From positions 1 through 53,255 of the forward strand of contig NZ_PGTB01000017.1 in assembly GCF_002786325.1 (NCBI RefSeq): a stretch of 53,255 bases of DNA. Reading direction: 5' to 3'. This stretch comes from Pseudooceanicola lipolyticus. Its GTDB lineage: Bacteria > Pseudomonadota > Alphaproteobacteria > Rhodobacterales > Rhodobacteraceae. A program made the translations under genes and the position numbers. Under the pieces are notes generated by a model that was not told the DNA's origin, searched no databases, and worked only from the letters and a program-made list of their open reading frames with translations. Shown here in pieces: positions 8,098-15,202 of this stretch; position 1 is the stretch's first letter, and every line of letters begins with the position of its first letter.

Positions 8098-9068
8098 CCC
8101 CGTGCCTCGATCCGCAACGGTTCGATCTGGCTGTGGCCATGTGCCTCTTCGGAAATGAAGTAAAGCGGGCGCTTTTTCGCTTCCATGTAGATGCGGCCGA
8201 TATATTCGCCCATGATCCCCAGCGTCAGCAGCTGGATGCCCGAGAAAAAGCTCATCGCCAGCAGCATCGAGGCCCAGCCCGGTGCAGTGCTGAACCAGAT
8301 GAAGGAGAAGATCACGTAAAGCCCGGTCAGGAACGACACCAGCAGGCTGAAAAAGGCCAGCCGGATGGCAAAGCGCAGCGGCCGCGCCGAAAACCCGGTC
8401 AGCGCGTCGGTGGCAAAGCGCAGCATCGCCCTGAGCGGGTATTTGGTTTCGCCGGCGCGGCGCGGTTCGCGCACATATTCCAGCCCGATCTGCCGATAGC
8501 CGGCCCAGGCGAACATGCCGCGCACGAACCGGGCGCGCTCTGGCATCGCCAGCACCGCGTCCAGCGCGCGGCGCGACACGATGCGGAAATCGCCGGTATC
8601 CTTCGGGATCGGCACGTCGGACAACGCGTTCAGCACCCGGTAGAACAGGTAGGCCGAGGCCTTTTTGAACAGGCCCTCGCCCTTGCGCTGGGCGCGGCGG
8701 CCAAACACCACGTCATAGCCCTGATCCATCAGCGCCATCATCTCGCGCAGCAGTTCCGGCGGGTCCTGCAGGTCGGCATCCAGCATGAAGATGCGCTGGC
8801 CCTTGGCGGCCTCCAGCCCGGCGGTCAGCGCCACCTGGTGGCCGCGATTGGCCGACAGGCGCAGCCCGGCGATCTGCGGGAACTCGCGCCCGGCGGCGGC
8901 AATCGCGGCCCAGGTGCCATCGGTCGAACCGTCATCGACCAGCAGGATCTCGGCCCGGTCGGCCCAGGGCGCAATGGCGGCGGACAGGCGGCGGGCCAGT
9001 TCCGGGATCGTTTCCTCTTCGTTCATGCAAGGCACGACAACCGAAAGATAAGGTGCGATCTGTCTCAT
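8094..9068 (-). CDS. gtrB: GtrB-like undecaprenyl-phosphate glycosyltransferase
   Basis: A 324-residue GT2 enzyme that charges undecaprenyl phosphate with a sugar. The GT-A domain has VVVPCMNEEE at ~10-19, DDGSTDGT at 45-52 and the metal-binding DADLQDP at 97-103. Two C-terminal membrane spans at ~230-260 and ~268-290 flank a short loop, as in GtrB/DPM1-type proteins. IGRIYMEAKKRPLYF near the end is characteristic. It is the first gene of the minus-strand series, with about 240 bases of shared upstream region facing motB. Confidence 0.92.
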   Translation of the reverse strand: MRQIAPYLSVVVPCMNEEETIPELARRLSAAIAPWADRAEILLVDDGSTDGTWAAIAAAGREFPQIAGLRLSANRGHQVALTAGLEAAKGQRIFMLDADLQDPPELLREMMALMDQGYDVVFGRRAQRKGEGLFKKASAYLFYRVLNALSDVPIPKDTGDFRIVSRRALDAVLAMPERARFVRGMFAWAGYRQIGLEYVREPRRAGETKYPLRAMLRFATDALTGFSARPLRFAIRLAFFSLLVSFLTGLYVIFSFIWFSTAPGWASMLLAMSFFSGIQLLTLGIMGEYIGRIYMEAKKRPLYFISEEAHGHSQIEPLRIEARG

Positions 9069-9247
9069 GGCTTGGGCCCCTGGCTGTGCACGGTTCCGCG
9101 TTTCTTGGATCGGGCGGCAATTCCGGTCTTGTTTCGCTGAAAACTAGCCGGGGAACGTGGCCCGGTTGGGACTGATTTGTGGAATTGGTTGGGCAGGGCC
9201 GGTGCCCTTCCAACCGGTCCGAGGCGACCTGAGAACAATGCAATTTG

Positions 9248-9263
9248 TTAACCCGGCGCTAAT
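9248..9263 (+). promoter_or_regulatory. CtrA-like box upstream of motB
   Basis: TTAA-CCCGGCG-CTAAT fits the TTAA-N7-TTAA pattern bound by the cell-cycle regulator CtrA, with one change in the second half. It is 48 bases before the motB start. The same seven-base spacer occurs in the flgE box. CtrA control of motility is known in Rhodobacteraceae; binding here is inferred. Confidence 0.55.
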
Positions 9264-9310
9264 CCCGCTGCGCCTATTCCTGGGACCGGACGAGTGGAAA
9301 GGTGGTGAAG

Positions 9311-10171
9311 ATGGCTGCGCCGACAAACGCCGCGCCGGTCATCATCAAGCGGAAAAAGGTCACCGGTGGCGCTGGCCACCATGGCGGCGCATGGAAGGTG
9401 GCCTATGCCGATTTCGTGACCGCGATGATGGCCTTTTTCATGCTGATGTGGCTGTTGAACGCGACGACCGAGAAACAGCGCAAGGGGCTGGCGGATTACT
9501 TTTCGCCCTCAGTTCCGCTGCATCGTGTTTCGGGGGGCAGCGATGATCCCTTCGGGGGCGAAAGCGTGTTTGCCGACGACACTTTGTTGAAAGACGGCAT
9601 CGGCAGCACCGAGGAACACGCAACCGAGAGCCGGGTTGCCGAGGGGCGCACCGGAGTTGACCCCGACGACGAGGATGCGGCAGCAGAGGCGGCGTTCAGC
9701 GCGCTGGAGGAGGTGCTGAAAGGGCGCGGCGGCGAAAGCCTGGTCAGCGACAAGATCCTCCAGCATATCGTCACGCGGGTCACCGACGAGGGGCTGGTGA
9801 TCGAACTGTTCGCGCTGCCCGGCGCGCCGCTCTTCGCCGCCGGGGGCGACCACCCCACCGACTTGCTGCTTGATCTGACCGCGATGATCGCGCGCGTCAC
9901 CGGCAGGGTCGACAATGACATCGCCATCGGCGGCCATGTGCGCGCCAATCCGGTGGTGCAAATCGCCAACCCGGTCTGGGATCTGTCCACGGCCCGCGCC
10001 GCGCGTGTTCGGCGCCTGCTGGAGTCGGCCGGCACCCGGCCAAATCGGCTGAGGCGGGTCACCGGCCATGCCGACCGCAGCCCGGCGCTGCGCGACCCGA
10101 TGGCGGTGCGGAATGACCGCGTCGAGATCACGCTGCTGCGCCGCGGGGCCGGCGGCGGCCTTCGGAAGTGA
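9311..10171 (+). CDS. motB: Flagellar motor stator protein MotB
   Basis: A 286-residue stator subunit that anchors MotA to peptidoglycan and conducts ions to drive flagellar rotation. The N-terminus has a basic segment and HHGGAWKVAYADF, with the proton-carrying Asp at residue 34 at the head of the single membrane span (~33-53). After an acidic linker (~75-130), a C-terminal OmpA-like peptidoglycan-binding domain carries LSTARAARVRRLLE and ends RNDRVEITLL. The ATG at 9311 matches the usual start (MAAPTNAAPV); GTGs at 9302 and 9305 are in frame. motA is not in the window. Confidence 0.93.
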   Translation: MAAPTNAAPVIIKRKKVTGGAGHHGGAWKVAYADFVTAMMAFFMLMWLLNATTEKQRKGLADYFSPSVPLHRVSGGSDDPFGGESVFADDTLLKDGIGSTEEHATESRVAEGRTGVDPDDEDAAAEAAFSALEEVLKGRGGESLVSDKILQHIVTRVTDEGLVIELFALPGAPLFAAGGDHPTDLLLDLTAMIARVTGRVDNDIAIGGHVRANPVVQIANPVWDLSTARAARVRRLLESAGTRPNRLRRVTGHADRSPALRDPMAVRNDRVEITLLRRGAGGGLRK

Positions 10172-10186
10172 GCGGTATTTTACCTG

Positions 10187-10202
10187 TTAGCCCGGCGTTA
10201 AG
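10187..10202 (+). promoter_or_regulatory. CtrA-like box upstream of flgE
   Basis: TTAG-CCCGGCG-TTAAG, a TTAA-N7-TTAA-like element 57 bases before the flgE ATG. Its spacer is identical to the one in front of motB. A GCGCCGGCGGC stretch follows directly. Confidence 0.55.
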
Positions 10203-10257
10203 CGCCGGCGGCCTAAGCTTGGGCCCGACCTGAACCGACGCAGCAGAAAGGCGCCGC

Positions 10258-11700
10258 ATGACCATCTCTTCCTCGCTGAATGCCGGGGTCGCCGGGCTGA
10301 CATCGAATGCCAGCCGGCTGGCCTCGATCTCGGACAATATCGCGAATTCCTCGACTCACGGGTACAAGCGCGTGCGCACCGATTTTCAGTCCATTGTCAT
10401 TTCCGAAACCGGCGGCAAATATTCCGCGGGGGGCGTGCGTGCCACCTCGCAGCGGCTGATCGACGAACGCGGCCCGCTGGTGTCGACCTCGAACGCCACC
10501 GACCTGGCGGTGCGCGGCCGCGGCATGCTGCCGGTGGCTTCGGCGGCCGAGGTGGCTGCCGGCAACGGCAATATCCAGATGCTGCTGGCCACCACCGGAT
10601 CCTTCCGCACCGAGTCCGACGGCTACCTGACCACCGAATCCGGGCTGGTGCTGCTGGGCTGGCCCGCGCTGGCCGACGGCACCATCCCGAATTATCCCAG
10701 CGACACGGCCGATGCGCTGGACCCGGTGCGGATCAACGTCAACGAATTCACCGGCGAACCGACCACCTCGATGCGCCTGGGCGTCAATCTGCCGGCCACC
10801 GGTACCGAATCGACCGCCGACGGCACCATCCAGGAACTGTCGATCGAATATCTCGACAATCTCGGAAAATCGGAAAACATCCGCTTCACGTTCGAACCAA
10901 CCATTCCGGCGGCCGGAGCGTCCAATACCTGGACGATGCGGATGGAAGATTCGGCGCAGCCGGGCGTCACCATCGGCGAATATGATCTCACCTTCGATAA
11001 CAGCCGCGCCGATGGCGGCACGCTGGACACGGTCACCACGGTCAGCGGCGGTGCCTTCGACGCCACCACCGGCACGCTGATCGTCAATGTCGCCGGCGGG
11101 CCGATCGAAGTGGATATCGGCATTCCCGGCGAAACCGGCGGCATTAGCCAGCTGTCCGACCGCTTCGCGCCGATCGAGATCTCGAAAGATGGCACCCCGG
11201 TTGGCAACCTGACCTCGGTCGAGATCGACGAAAGCGGCTTTGTGCATGCCACGTTCGATTCCGGCATCACCCGCACCATCTACAAGATCCCGCTGGTCGA
11301 CCTGCCCAACCCCAACGGCATGCTCTCGCTGGACCAGCAGACCTATAAGCCTTCGAATGAAAGCGGCACGTTCTATCTGTGGGATGCTGGCGAAGGGCCA
11401 ACCGGTGATATCGTCTCTTACGCGCGCGAGGAATCCGCGGTCGATGTGGCGGGCGAATTGACCGCGATGATCCAGACCCAGCGCGCCTATTCCTCCAACG
11501 CCAAGGTGATCCAGACGGTGGAATTGTCCTTCGCCCCGGCGATGGTTTTCCCGGTCGAGATTTCGTCCTGGGTCTTCGCCAGGTTCATATTGATCGATTT
11601 GAGGGTCTGCAGCGCCACCATCGCGCTGTTATTGGTCAGTATACTCGACATAGTGTTTCCTTCACGCGTTGGGCAGGTTCCGCCCGGTTTTTTGCCGTGA
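10258..11700 (+). CDS. flgE: Flagellar hook protein FlgE, 3' end replaced by antisense flagellin sequence
   Basis: The N-terminus is a standard hook protein start (MTISSSLNAGVAGL, then the rod/hook signature SDNIANSSTHGYKR at ~24-37). The variable surface domains follow. The C-terminal helix reads VAGELTAMIQTQRAYSSNAK-VIQTV, as in FlgE. After VIQTV (about residue 421) the frame continues for ~59 residues that are the complement of a flagellin 5' end, giving an odd hydrophobic tail. Normal FlgE ends ~12 residues after this point. The native part is 10258-11522. The missing residues belong to the terminal D0 coiled coil needed for hook packing, so this copy is probably non-functional. flgK and flgL, often next in related genomes, are absent. 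Confidence 0.85.
   Translation: MTISSSLNAGVAGLTSNASRLASISDNIANSSTHGYKRVRTDFQSIVISETGGKYSAGGVRATSQRLIDERGPLVSTSNATDLAVRGRGMLPVASAAEVAAGNGNIQMLLATTGSFRTESDGYLTTESGLVLLGWPALADGTIPNYPSDTADALDPVRINVNEFTGEPTTSMRLGVNLPATGTESTADGTIQELSIEYLDNLGKSENIRFTFEPTIPAAGASNTWTMRMEDSAQPGVTIGEYDLTFDNSRADGGTLDTVTTVSGGAFDATTGTLIVNVAGGPIEVDIGIPGETGGISQLSDRFAPIEISKDGTPVGNLTSVEIDESGFVHATFDSGITRTIYKIPLVDLPNPNGMLSLDQQTYKPSNESGTFYLWDAGEGPTGDIVSYAREESAVDVAGELTAMIQTQRAYSSNAKVIQTVELSFAPAMVFPVEISSWVFARFILIDLRVCSATIALLLVSILDIVFPSRVGQVPPGFLP
11487..11651 (-). pseudogene. fliC: Flagellin 5' remnant
   Basis: From the ATG at 11651 the minus strand reads a normal flagellin N-terminus (MSSILTNNSAMVALQTLKSI, then AKTQDEISTGKTIAGAKDNS). 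AAGGAAA lies just upstream of the start. Around T-V-W (bases 11511-11522) it runs into the complement of flgE and stops at 11487. About 47 of the usual several hundred residues remain, so the D0/D1 core, the variable region and the C-terminal helix are lost. No second flagellin is in the window. Confidence 0.85.
11511..11522. other. Deletion junction with 12-base microhomology
   Basis: CCAGACGGTGGA is the point where flgE coding sequence (I-Q-T-V-D/E) and flagellin coding sequence (S-T-V-W, read on the minus strand) coincide. Both parents plausibly carried this word in the same + strand orientation. A single copy left at the join is the footprint expected of a deletion between short direct repeats. 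Confidence 0.65.
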
Positions 11701-11797
11701 CCGGCAAAGCAATCGACCTTCTGACCAATGCGAAGCCCCGGCTTGCGGGGTCGCGCCACCCGATGTGCAGGTGCGCTGCCAAGATGAGCGCGAATTG

Positions 11798-11812
11798 CTA
11801 AGGGAGTGCTAA
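11798..11812 (-). promoter_or_regulatory. CtrA-like box upstream of the flagellin remnant
   Basis: On the minus strand TTAG-CACTCCC-TTAG, about 147 bases before the flagellin ATG. It matches TTAA-N7-TTAA with one change per half. It lies in the gap between the flgN-like gene and flagellin, where the original flagellin promoter would be. Confidence 0.45.
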
Positions 11813-11853
11813 TGTCTCCCCGTCCTGTCGCTTGGATTTAAATCAATCCGGCC

Positions 11854-12219
11854 CTAAACGCGCTTTTCAACCCTGGGGCTGCGCTGCGCCGGGACGTGGC
11901 TGCGGCGCCCGTCCCGATCATAGGTTTCAAGCCCCGCGCGCAGGCGTCGAAGCGCGGCCAGGCGGGATTCAACAGCGCGGATGCCCTGCATCGCATTTGC
12001 CAAAAGCGCCTGATTGCGCAGCAATTTTTCCCTGCGGGCGCCAAGATCGTGCGGTATCTGATCGCGTTGCTGCCCCAGCCGCTGCACCAGCGCCTGCTTC
12101 TGCGCTGTCATTGCGCCGATCTCGTCCAGATCGCCATGCAATAGCGCCGTGCGCTCGCGCAGAAGCAGCCGGTCAAGCTGTTCGAGCAACTCCGCTGCCT
12201 GTTCATCCGCCACGGTCAC
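11854..12219 (-). CDS. FlgN-like flagellar chaperone
   Basis: A 121-residue mostly helical protein with heptad-like Leu spacing (AAELLEQLDRLLLRERTALL near the start). It has the Gln/Arg-rich middle and the YDRDGRR...SPRVEKR tail seen in Rhodobacteraceae FlgN-type proteins. FlgN holds the hook-filament junction proteins FlgK and FlgL before export. The GTG start at 12219 overlaps the flgJ-like gene by 17 bases and has GGAG upstream; a second in-frame GTG follows two codons later. Its usual clients are not encoded here. The call rests on size, composition and position. Confidence 0.65.
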   Translation of the reverse strand: MTVADEQAAELLEQLDRLLLRERTALLHGDLDEIGAMTAQKQALVQRLGQQRDQIPHDLGARREKLLRNQALLANAMQGIRAVESRLAALRRLRAGLETYDRDGRRSHVPAQRSPRVEKRV

Positions 12220-12475
12220 GCTCCGCCAGCGCGTTGAACAGCGTTTCGGCCAGGCCGATGCCGCCGGCCTCGGCCATTGCCTCCGCCTGTGCCTGCACTA
12301 GGAAGGACGCGAATTGCGCCTCGCCCGCGCCACCACCGAAGCCTCCGCGCGCCGGGCCCAGCCCGGCCGATTCGAGCATTTCGGCCAAAAACGTTGCCTC
12401 AAGCTGCTGCGCGGCCTGTTGCAGGGCCTGCTGACGTTGGAGCGGGACAGAAACCGGAACTACCGTTTGCACCAT
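12203..12475 (-). CDS. Rod-binding FlgJ/CheL-like protein
   Basis: A 90-residue protein corresponding to the rod-binding half of FlgJ (core QLEATFLAEMLESAGL at ~23-38 and a GEAQFASFLVQAQAEA segment). It lacks the muramidase domain of enterobacterial FlgJ. In alphaproteobacteria this short form (also called CheL) helps assemble the rod. The ATG at 12475 has GAGG upstream. It is translated together with the flgN-like gene and diverges from fliK across ~108 bases that contain a CtrA-like box. Confidence 0.75.
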   Translation of the reverse strand: MVQTVVPVSVPLQRQQALQQAAQQLEATFLAEMLESAGLGPARGGFGGGAGEAQFASFLVQAQAEAMAEAGGIGLAETLFNALAERDRGG

Positions 12476-12522
12476 CAGTTGCCTCGAATTGTGCGGATGA
12501 GAGTGAGTTTGCGGATCAGGAG

Positions 12523-12538
12523 TTAAAATAATGGTAAC
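12523..12538 (+). promoter_or_regulatory. CtrA-like box between flgJ-like gene and fliK
   Basis: TTAA-AATAATG-GTAAC; on the minus strand it reads TTAC-CATTATT-TTAAC, close to the full TTAA-N7-TTAAC consensus. It is 46 bases before fliK and 48 bases before the flgJ-like ATG, so it could serve both directions. Confidence 0.55.
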
Positions 12539-12583
12539 CCGCAGCTGTCATGGTTTGCCCCGATCAGCACAGCGCGGAGCGAC

Positions 12584-14488
12584 ATGGATACCACCCCAAT
12601 CCTTCGGCCCTCGGCAACGGCGGTGAGCCTGCCCCTCGGCTTGGCCGCACCGGCGTCCGGCCTGGCGGAATCGAATGGCGATTTTGCCGGGATCTTCCGG
12701 CAGCTGTGGTCGTTTGCACAGAGGCCCGAGACTGGCTCCAGCGAGAGGCGCGCAGTGACTGCGCCGGAGGATTTGGAAACCCATGGAGATGCGGCGGCTG
12801 CAGAACATGCCGACCCTGCCGAGGTCATCCCAGCGGATGCCGGCTTGGACACAGAGCGGCAGGCGTCGGTGGTGGAGCCGCCGGAGAGGTCTGGGCGGGC
12901 ACCGGGCAGGGCGCCGCCGCCCGGCAGGTTCGAAACGGTCGGCCGCGAAGATGGCTGGACGCAGCAGGAAAAGGCCCCGATCGGCGTGCCAACGGCAGAG
13001 ATATCCTCGCGCATGCTTGGACCCGAGCGGCAGGACATTGCCGCACCGATTCAGGCTGCGGAGGAGGCGGAGGCGCAGGCGAAGGCGCCTCTTGCACCGA
13101 TAATCGCAGCAGGACAACAACGGTCGCTCGGCCAGAACCGCGCAGTGCTTCAGATGTTGTCAATGTCTTCCCAAAGGCCTGCGCCGCCAGATCCACAACC
13201 GTCGATCAAATCGGCACCGGCACGGACGGCGCCGTCCGAGGCGGCGAGGACTATTGATGTTCACGCAAACGGCGATCGTCTGTCAGCGCCCCCGGCCCGA
13301 CCGGGGGCGGCATTGGCCGATCAGCGCGAACCGCCACCCGCATGGGCCAGCAGTTCGGTCCCGCCGGACCGGGACGCCGCACCGGCGCAACCCGGTGTTC
13401 CCCCTATTGCCCCGTTCTCTTTGCAACAGGGGGAGGGTGGCTTGCACCTTGCGCAGGGCAGCCCGCGACGAGGTTTTGAATCCGCATGGGCGGCGGGCGA
13501 TCCGGACAGAGCGCTTGCCCGGACCTCAGCGCGCGCGTCCTGCACGCATTTTTCGCCACTGGTTCCGGAGGTTTCTCGACATGGGTCAGGCATGACGCGA
13601 CCGCGATTGGCGGAACGGGGGCAACCGGTCCAACCCGTTGAGGACGCGCCCCCATCGCAATCCGCAGAGCTGCTGGCAAAGCGCAAACCGGCCGATGCCA
13701 TTCCGATACTGCGCGCGGCCCAAGAAGCAGGGCCTGCGGCTCCGCCCATCACGCAGGTCGCCGCAGGAAGGCCGGACAAGGCGGCAACCCTGGCTGCGCG
13801 CACCGCCGCCCTGCAGGGCCGGCATGAAAGGCAAATTGCGCAACCCGGTGAACTCCCAAATCCCGAGCACAGTATCGTCGGGCTCGCCCCGACCCAGACC
13901 GGTCAGACCCCGCCTCCAGATGGCAACCACCAGTTGCCCCCGGTGACGCAGATTGACTCAACTGGGCAGACCAGGGCGGGCGCGAACGGTCTCGCGCGGC
14001 TTGACCAGCCCGGGGGCGAGCGCGGTGATGCGGCACCCTTGCGCCTGGACATCTCTGGATTGACCAATCCGACAGGCGGCGACCCACAGCTGCAGAAAAG
14101 CGAAGCGGCGCGGGTTCCCACCGCACAGCTGGTGGACCATCTGCTGCGCCAGCCGGAGCGGGCGGTGGAAATCTCGCTGCATCCGCGCGAGCTGGGGCGG
14201 GTTCACATGGCGCTGGCGGTTTCAGAGCACGGGATGACGCTGACCATCACCGCCGACCGTCCCGAAACCCTGGACCTGATGCGCCGGCATATCGACCAGC
14301 TTGCGCAGGAGTTCCGGCAACTGGGTCAAAACGAAGTCGGTTTTGCCTTTCGCCAGGGTGATGCCGATCGCCAGCCGGGGCAGGACCAGAACGCCGTGGC
14401 GGGACCGGTTGCCGGCGATGCAAAGGAGGCGGCCGAACCGCTCTATCTGGGGCCGGTGGTGCACACCGGGCTCGATCTGAGGTTGTGA
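12584..14488 (+). CDS. fliK: Flagellar hook-length control protein FliK
   Basis: A 634-residue protein with a long low-complexity Pro/Ala/Gln-rich N-terminal part (~1-500), thought to act as the ruler. The folded C-terminal Flg_hook domain at ~525-605 contains VEISLHPRELGRVHMALAV and a helical segment ending EVGFAFRQGD. FliK measures the hook during secretion and switches the export apparatus to filament substrates. GGAG precedes the ATG. It overlaps no upstream gene and runs directly into flgD. Its length is at the upper end for the family because of the linker. Confidence 0.85.
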   Translation: MDTTPILRPSATAVSLPLGLAAPASGLAESNGDFAGIFRQLWSFAQRPETGSSERRAVTAPEDLETHGDAAAAEHADPAEVIPADAGLDTERQASVVEPPERSGRAPGRAPPPGRFETVGREDGWTQQEKAPIGVPTAEISSRMLGPERQDIAAPIQAAEEAEAQAKAPLAPIIAAGQQRSLGQNRAVLQMLSMSSQRPAPPDPQPSIKSAPARTAPSEAARTIDVHANGDRLSAPPARPGAALADQREPPPAWASSSVPPDRDAAPAQPGVPPIAPFSLQQGEGGLHLAQGSPRRGFESAWAAGDPDRALARTSARASCTHFSPLVPEVSRHGSGMTRPRLAERGQPVQPVEDAPPSQSAELLAKRKPADAIPILRAAQEAGPAAPPITQVAAGRPDKAATLAARTAALQGRHERQIAQPGELPNPEHSIVGLAPTQTGQTPPPDGNHQLPPVTQIDSTGQTRAGANGLARLDQPGGERGDAAPLRLDISGLTNPTGGDPQLQKSEAARVPTAQLVDHLLRQPERAVEISLHPRELGRVHMALAVSEHGMTLTITADRPETLDLMRRHIDQLAQEFRQLGQNEVGFAFRQGDADRQPGQDQNAVAGPVAGDAKEAAEPLYLGPVVHTGLDLRL

Positions 14489-14491
14489 TTG

Positions 14492-15160
14492 ATGACGCTT
14501 GAAGTGACCCAAAATTCCGCCGGCGTGACCGCAAACAGCCCCGGCGCAGCGCGTGGCAATGCGGCGACGCTGGCCTCGGATTTTGAGACCTTTCTGAAAA
14601 TGTTGACCGCCCAGGCCAGGTATCAGGACCCGCTCGACCCGATCGATTCCACCGAATATGCCGCACAGCTGGCGCAATTCTCGATGGTGGAACAGCAGGT
14701 TCTGACCAATGACAGGTTGGCGGCGCTGTCTGCGGGCTTTGATACCTTTACCGCCGCCTCGCTTGCGAGCTGGATCGGGATGGAGACCCAGGCCGCCGCC
14801 CCGGCGCAATTCGGCGGCGCCCCGGTCACCATTGTGCCTTCCGTGGCGGGTGGGGCCGATGCGGCGGTGCTGGTGGTCAAGGATGCCAGCGGCGCGCCGG
14901 TGCAACGTTTGCCAATCGGCACAAGCGATGCCCCCTTCGACTGGATGGGGCAGGATGACAGCGGTGCGCCGTTTCCGCAGGGTGTCTATAGCTTCGAGGT
15001 GGAAAGCCGGAAAAATGGCGAATTGCTGTCCACGGCGCCGGCGGCGGTTTATGCCCGCGTGGCCGAGGCGCGTATCGAGGAGGGCAAGGTCATCCTGGTG
15101 CTGCAAGGCGGCGGTGAGGTTGCCGCCGCTGCGGTGACCGCCTTGCGCCGGCCATCCTGA
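14492..15160 (+). CDS. flgD: Flagellar hook-capping protein FlgD
   Basis: A 222-residue hook-assembly scaffold. The N-terminal motif FETFLKMLTAQARYQDPLDP (~30-49) and EYAAQLAQFSMVEQQV (~54-69) are the FlgD signature. The rest is the FlgD Ig-like/tudor-like region, with QDDSGAPFPQGVYSFEVE. Its ATG is three bases after the fliK stop, so the pair is translationally coupled; a TTG at 14489 is a less likely start. FlgD caps the growing hook while FlgE subunits insert, yet the flgE in this window is broken. Confidence 0.92.
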   Translation: MTLEVTQNSAGVTANSPGAARGNAATLASDFETFLKMLTAQARYQDPLDPIDSTEYAAQLAQFSMVEQQVLTNDRLAALSAGFDTFTAASLASWIGMETQAAAPAQFGGAPVTIVPSVAGGADAAVLVVKDASGAPVQRLPIGTSDAPFDWMGQDDSGAPFPQGVYSFEVESRKNGELLSTAPAAVYARVAEARIEEGKVILVLQGGGEVAAAAVTALRRPS

Positions 15161-15168
15161 ATGAGCCG

Positions 15169-15193
15169 CGGGCTGCCGTTCCCCGGCAGCCCG
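15169..15193. terminator. Bidirectional terminator between flgD and ugd
   Basis: A perfect ten-base stem (CGGGCTGCCG/CGGCAGCCCG) with a five-base loop, lying between two genes that converge. Only a weak T-rich stretch follows on +. Confidence 0.65.
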
Positions 15194-15202
15194 GACTTGT
15201 GC

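Noticed and set aside
11487-11700. Flagellin phase-variation switch (invertible segment)
   Set aside because: An inversion needs inverted copies and a recombinase; only one copy of the 12-base word is seen, no invertase gene is present, and both genes are truncated, which fits deletion better.
1-15200. Phage origin for the gtr and flagellar blocks
   Set aside because: No integrase, attachment repeats, tRNA or phage structural genes were seen, and base composition looks even across the blocks.
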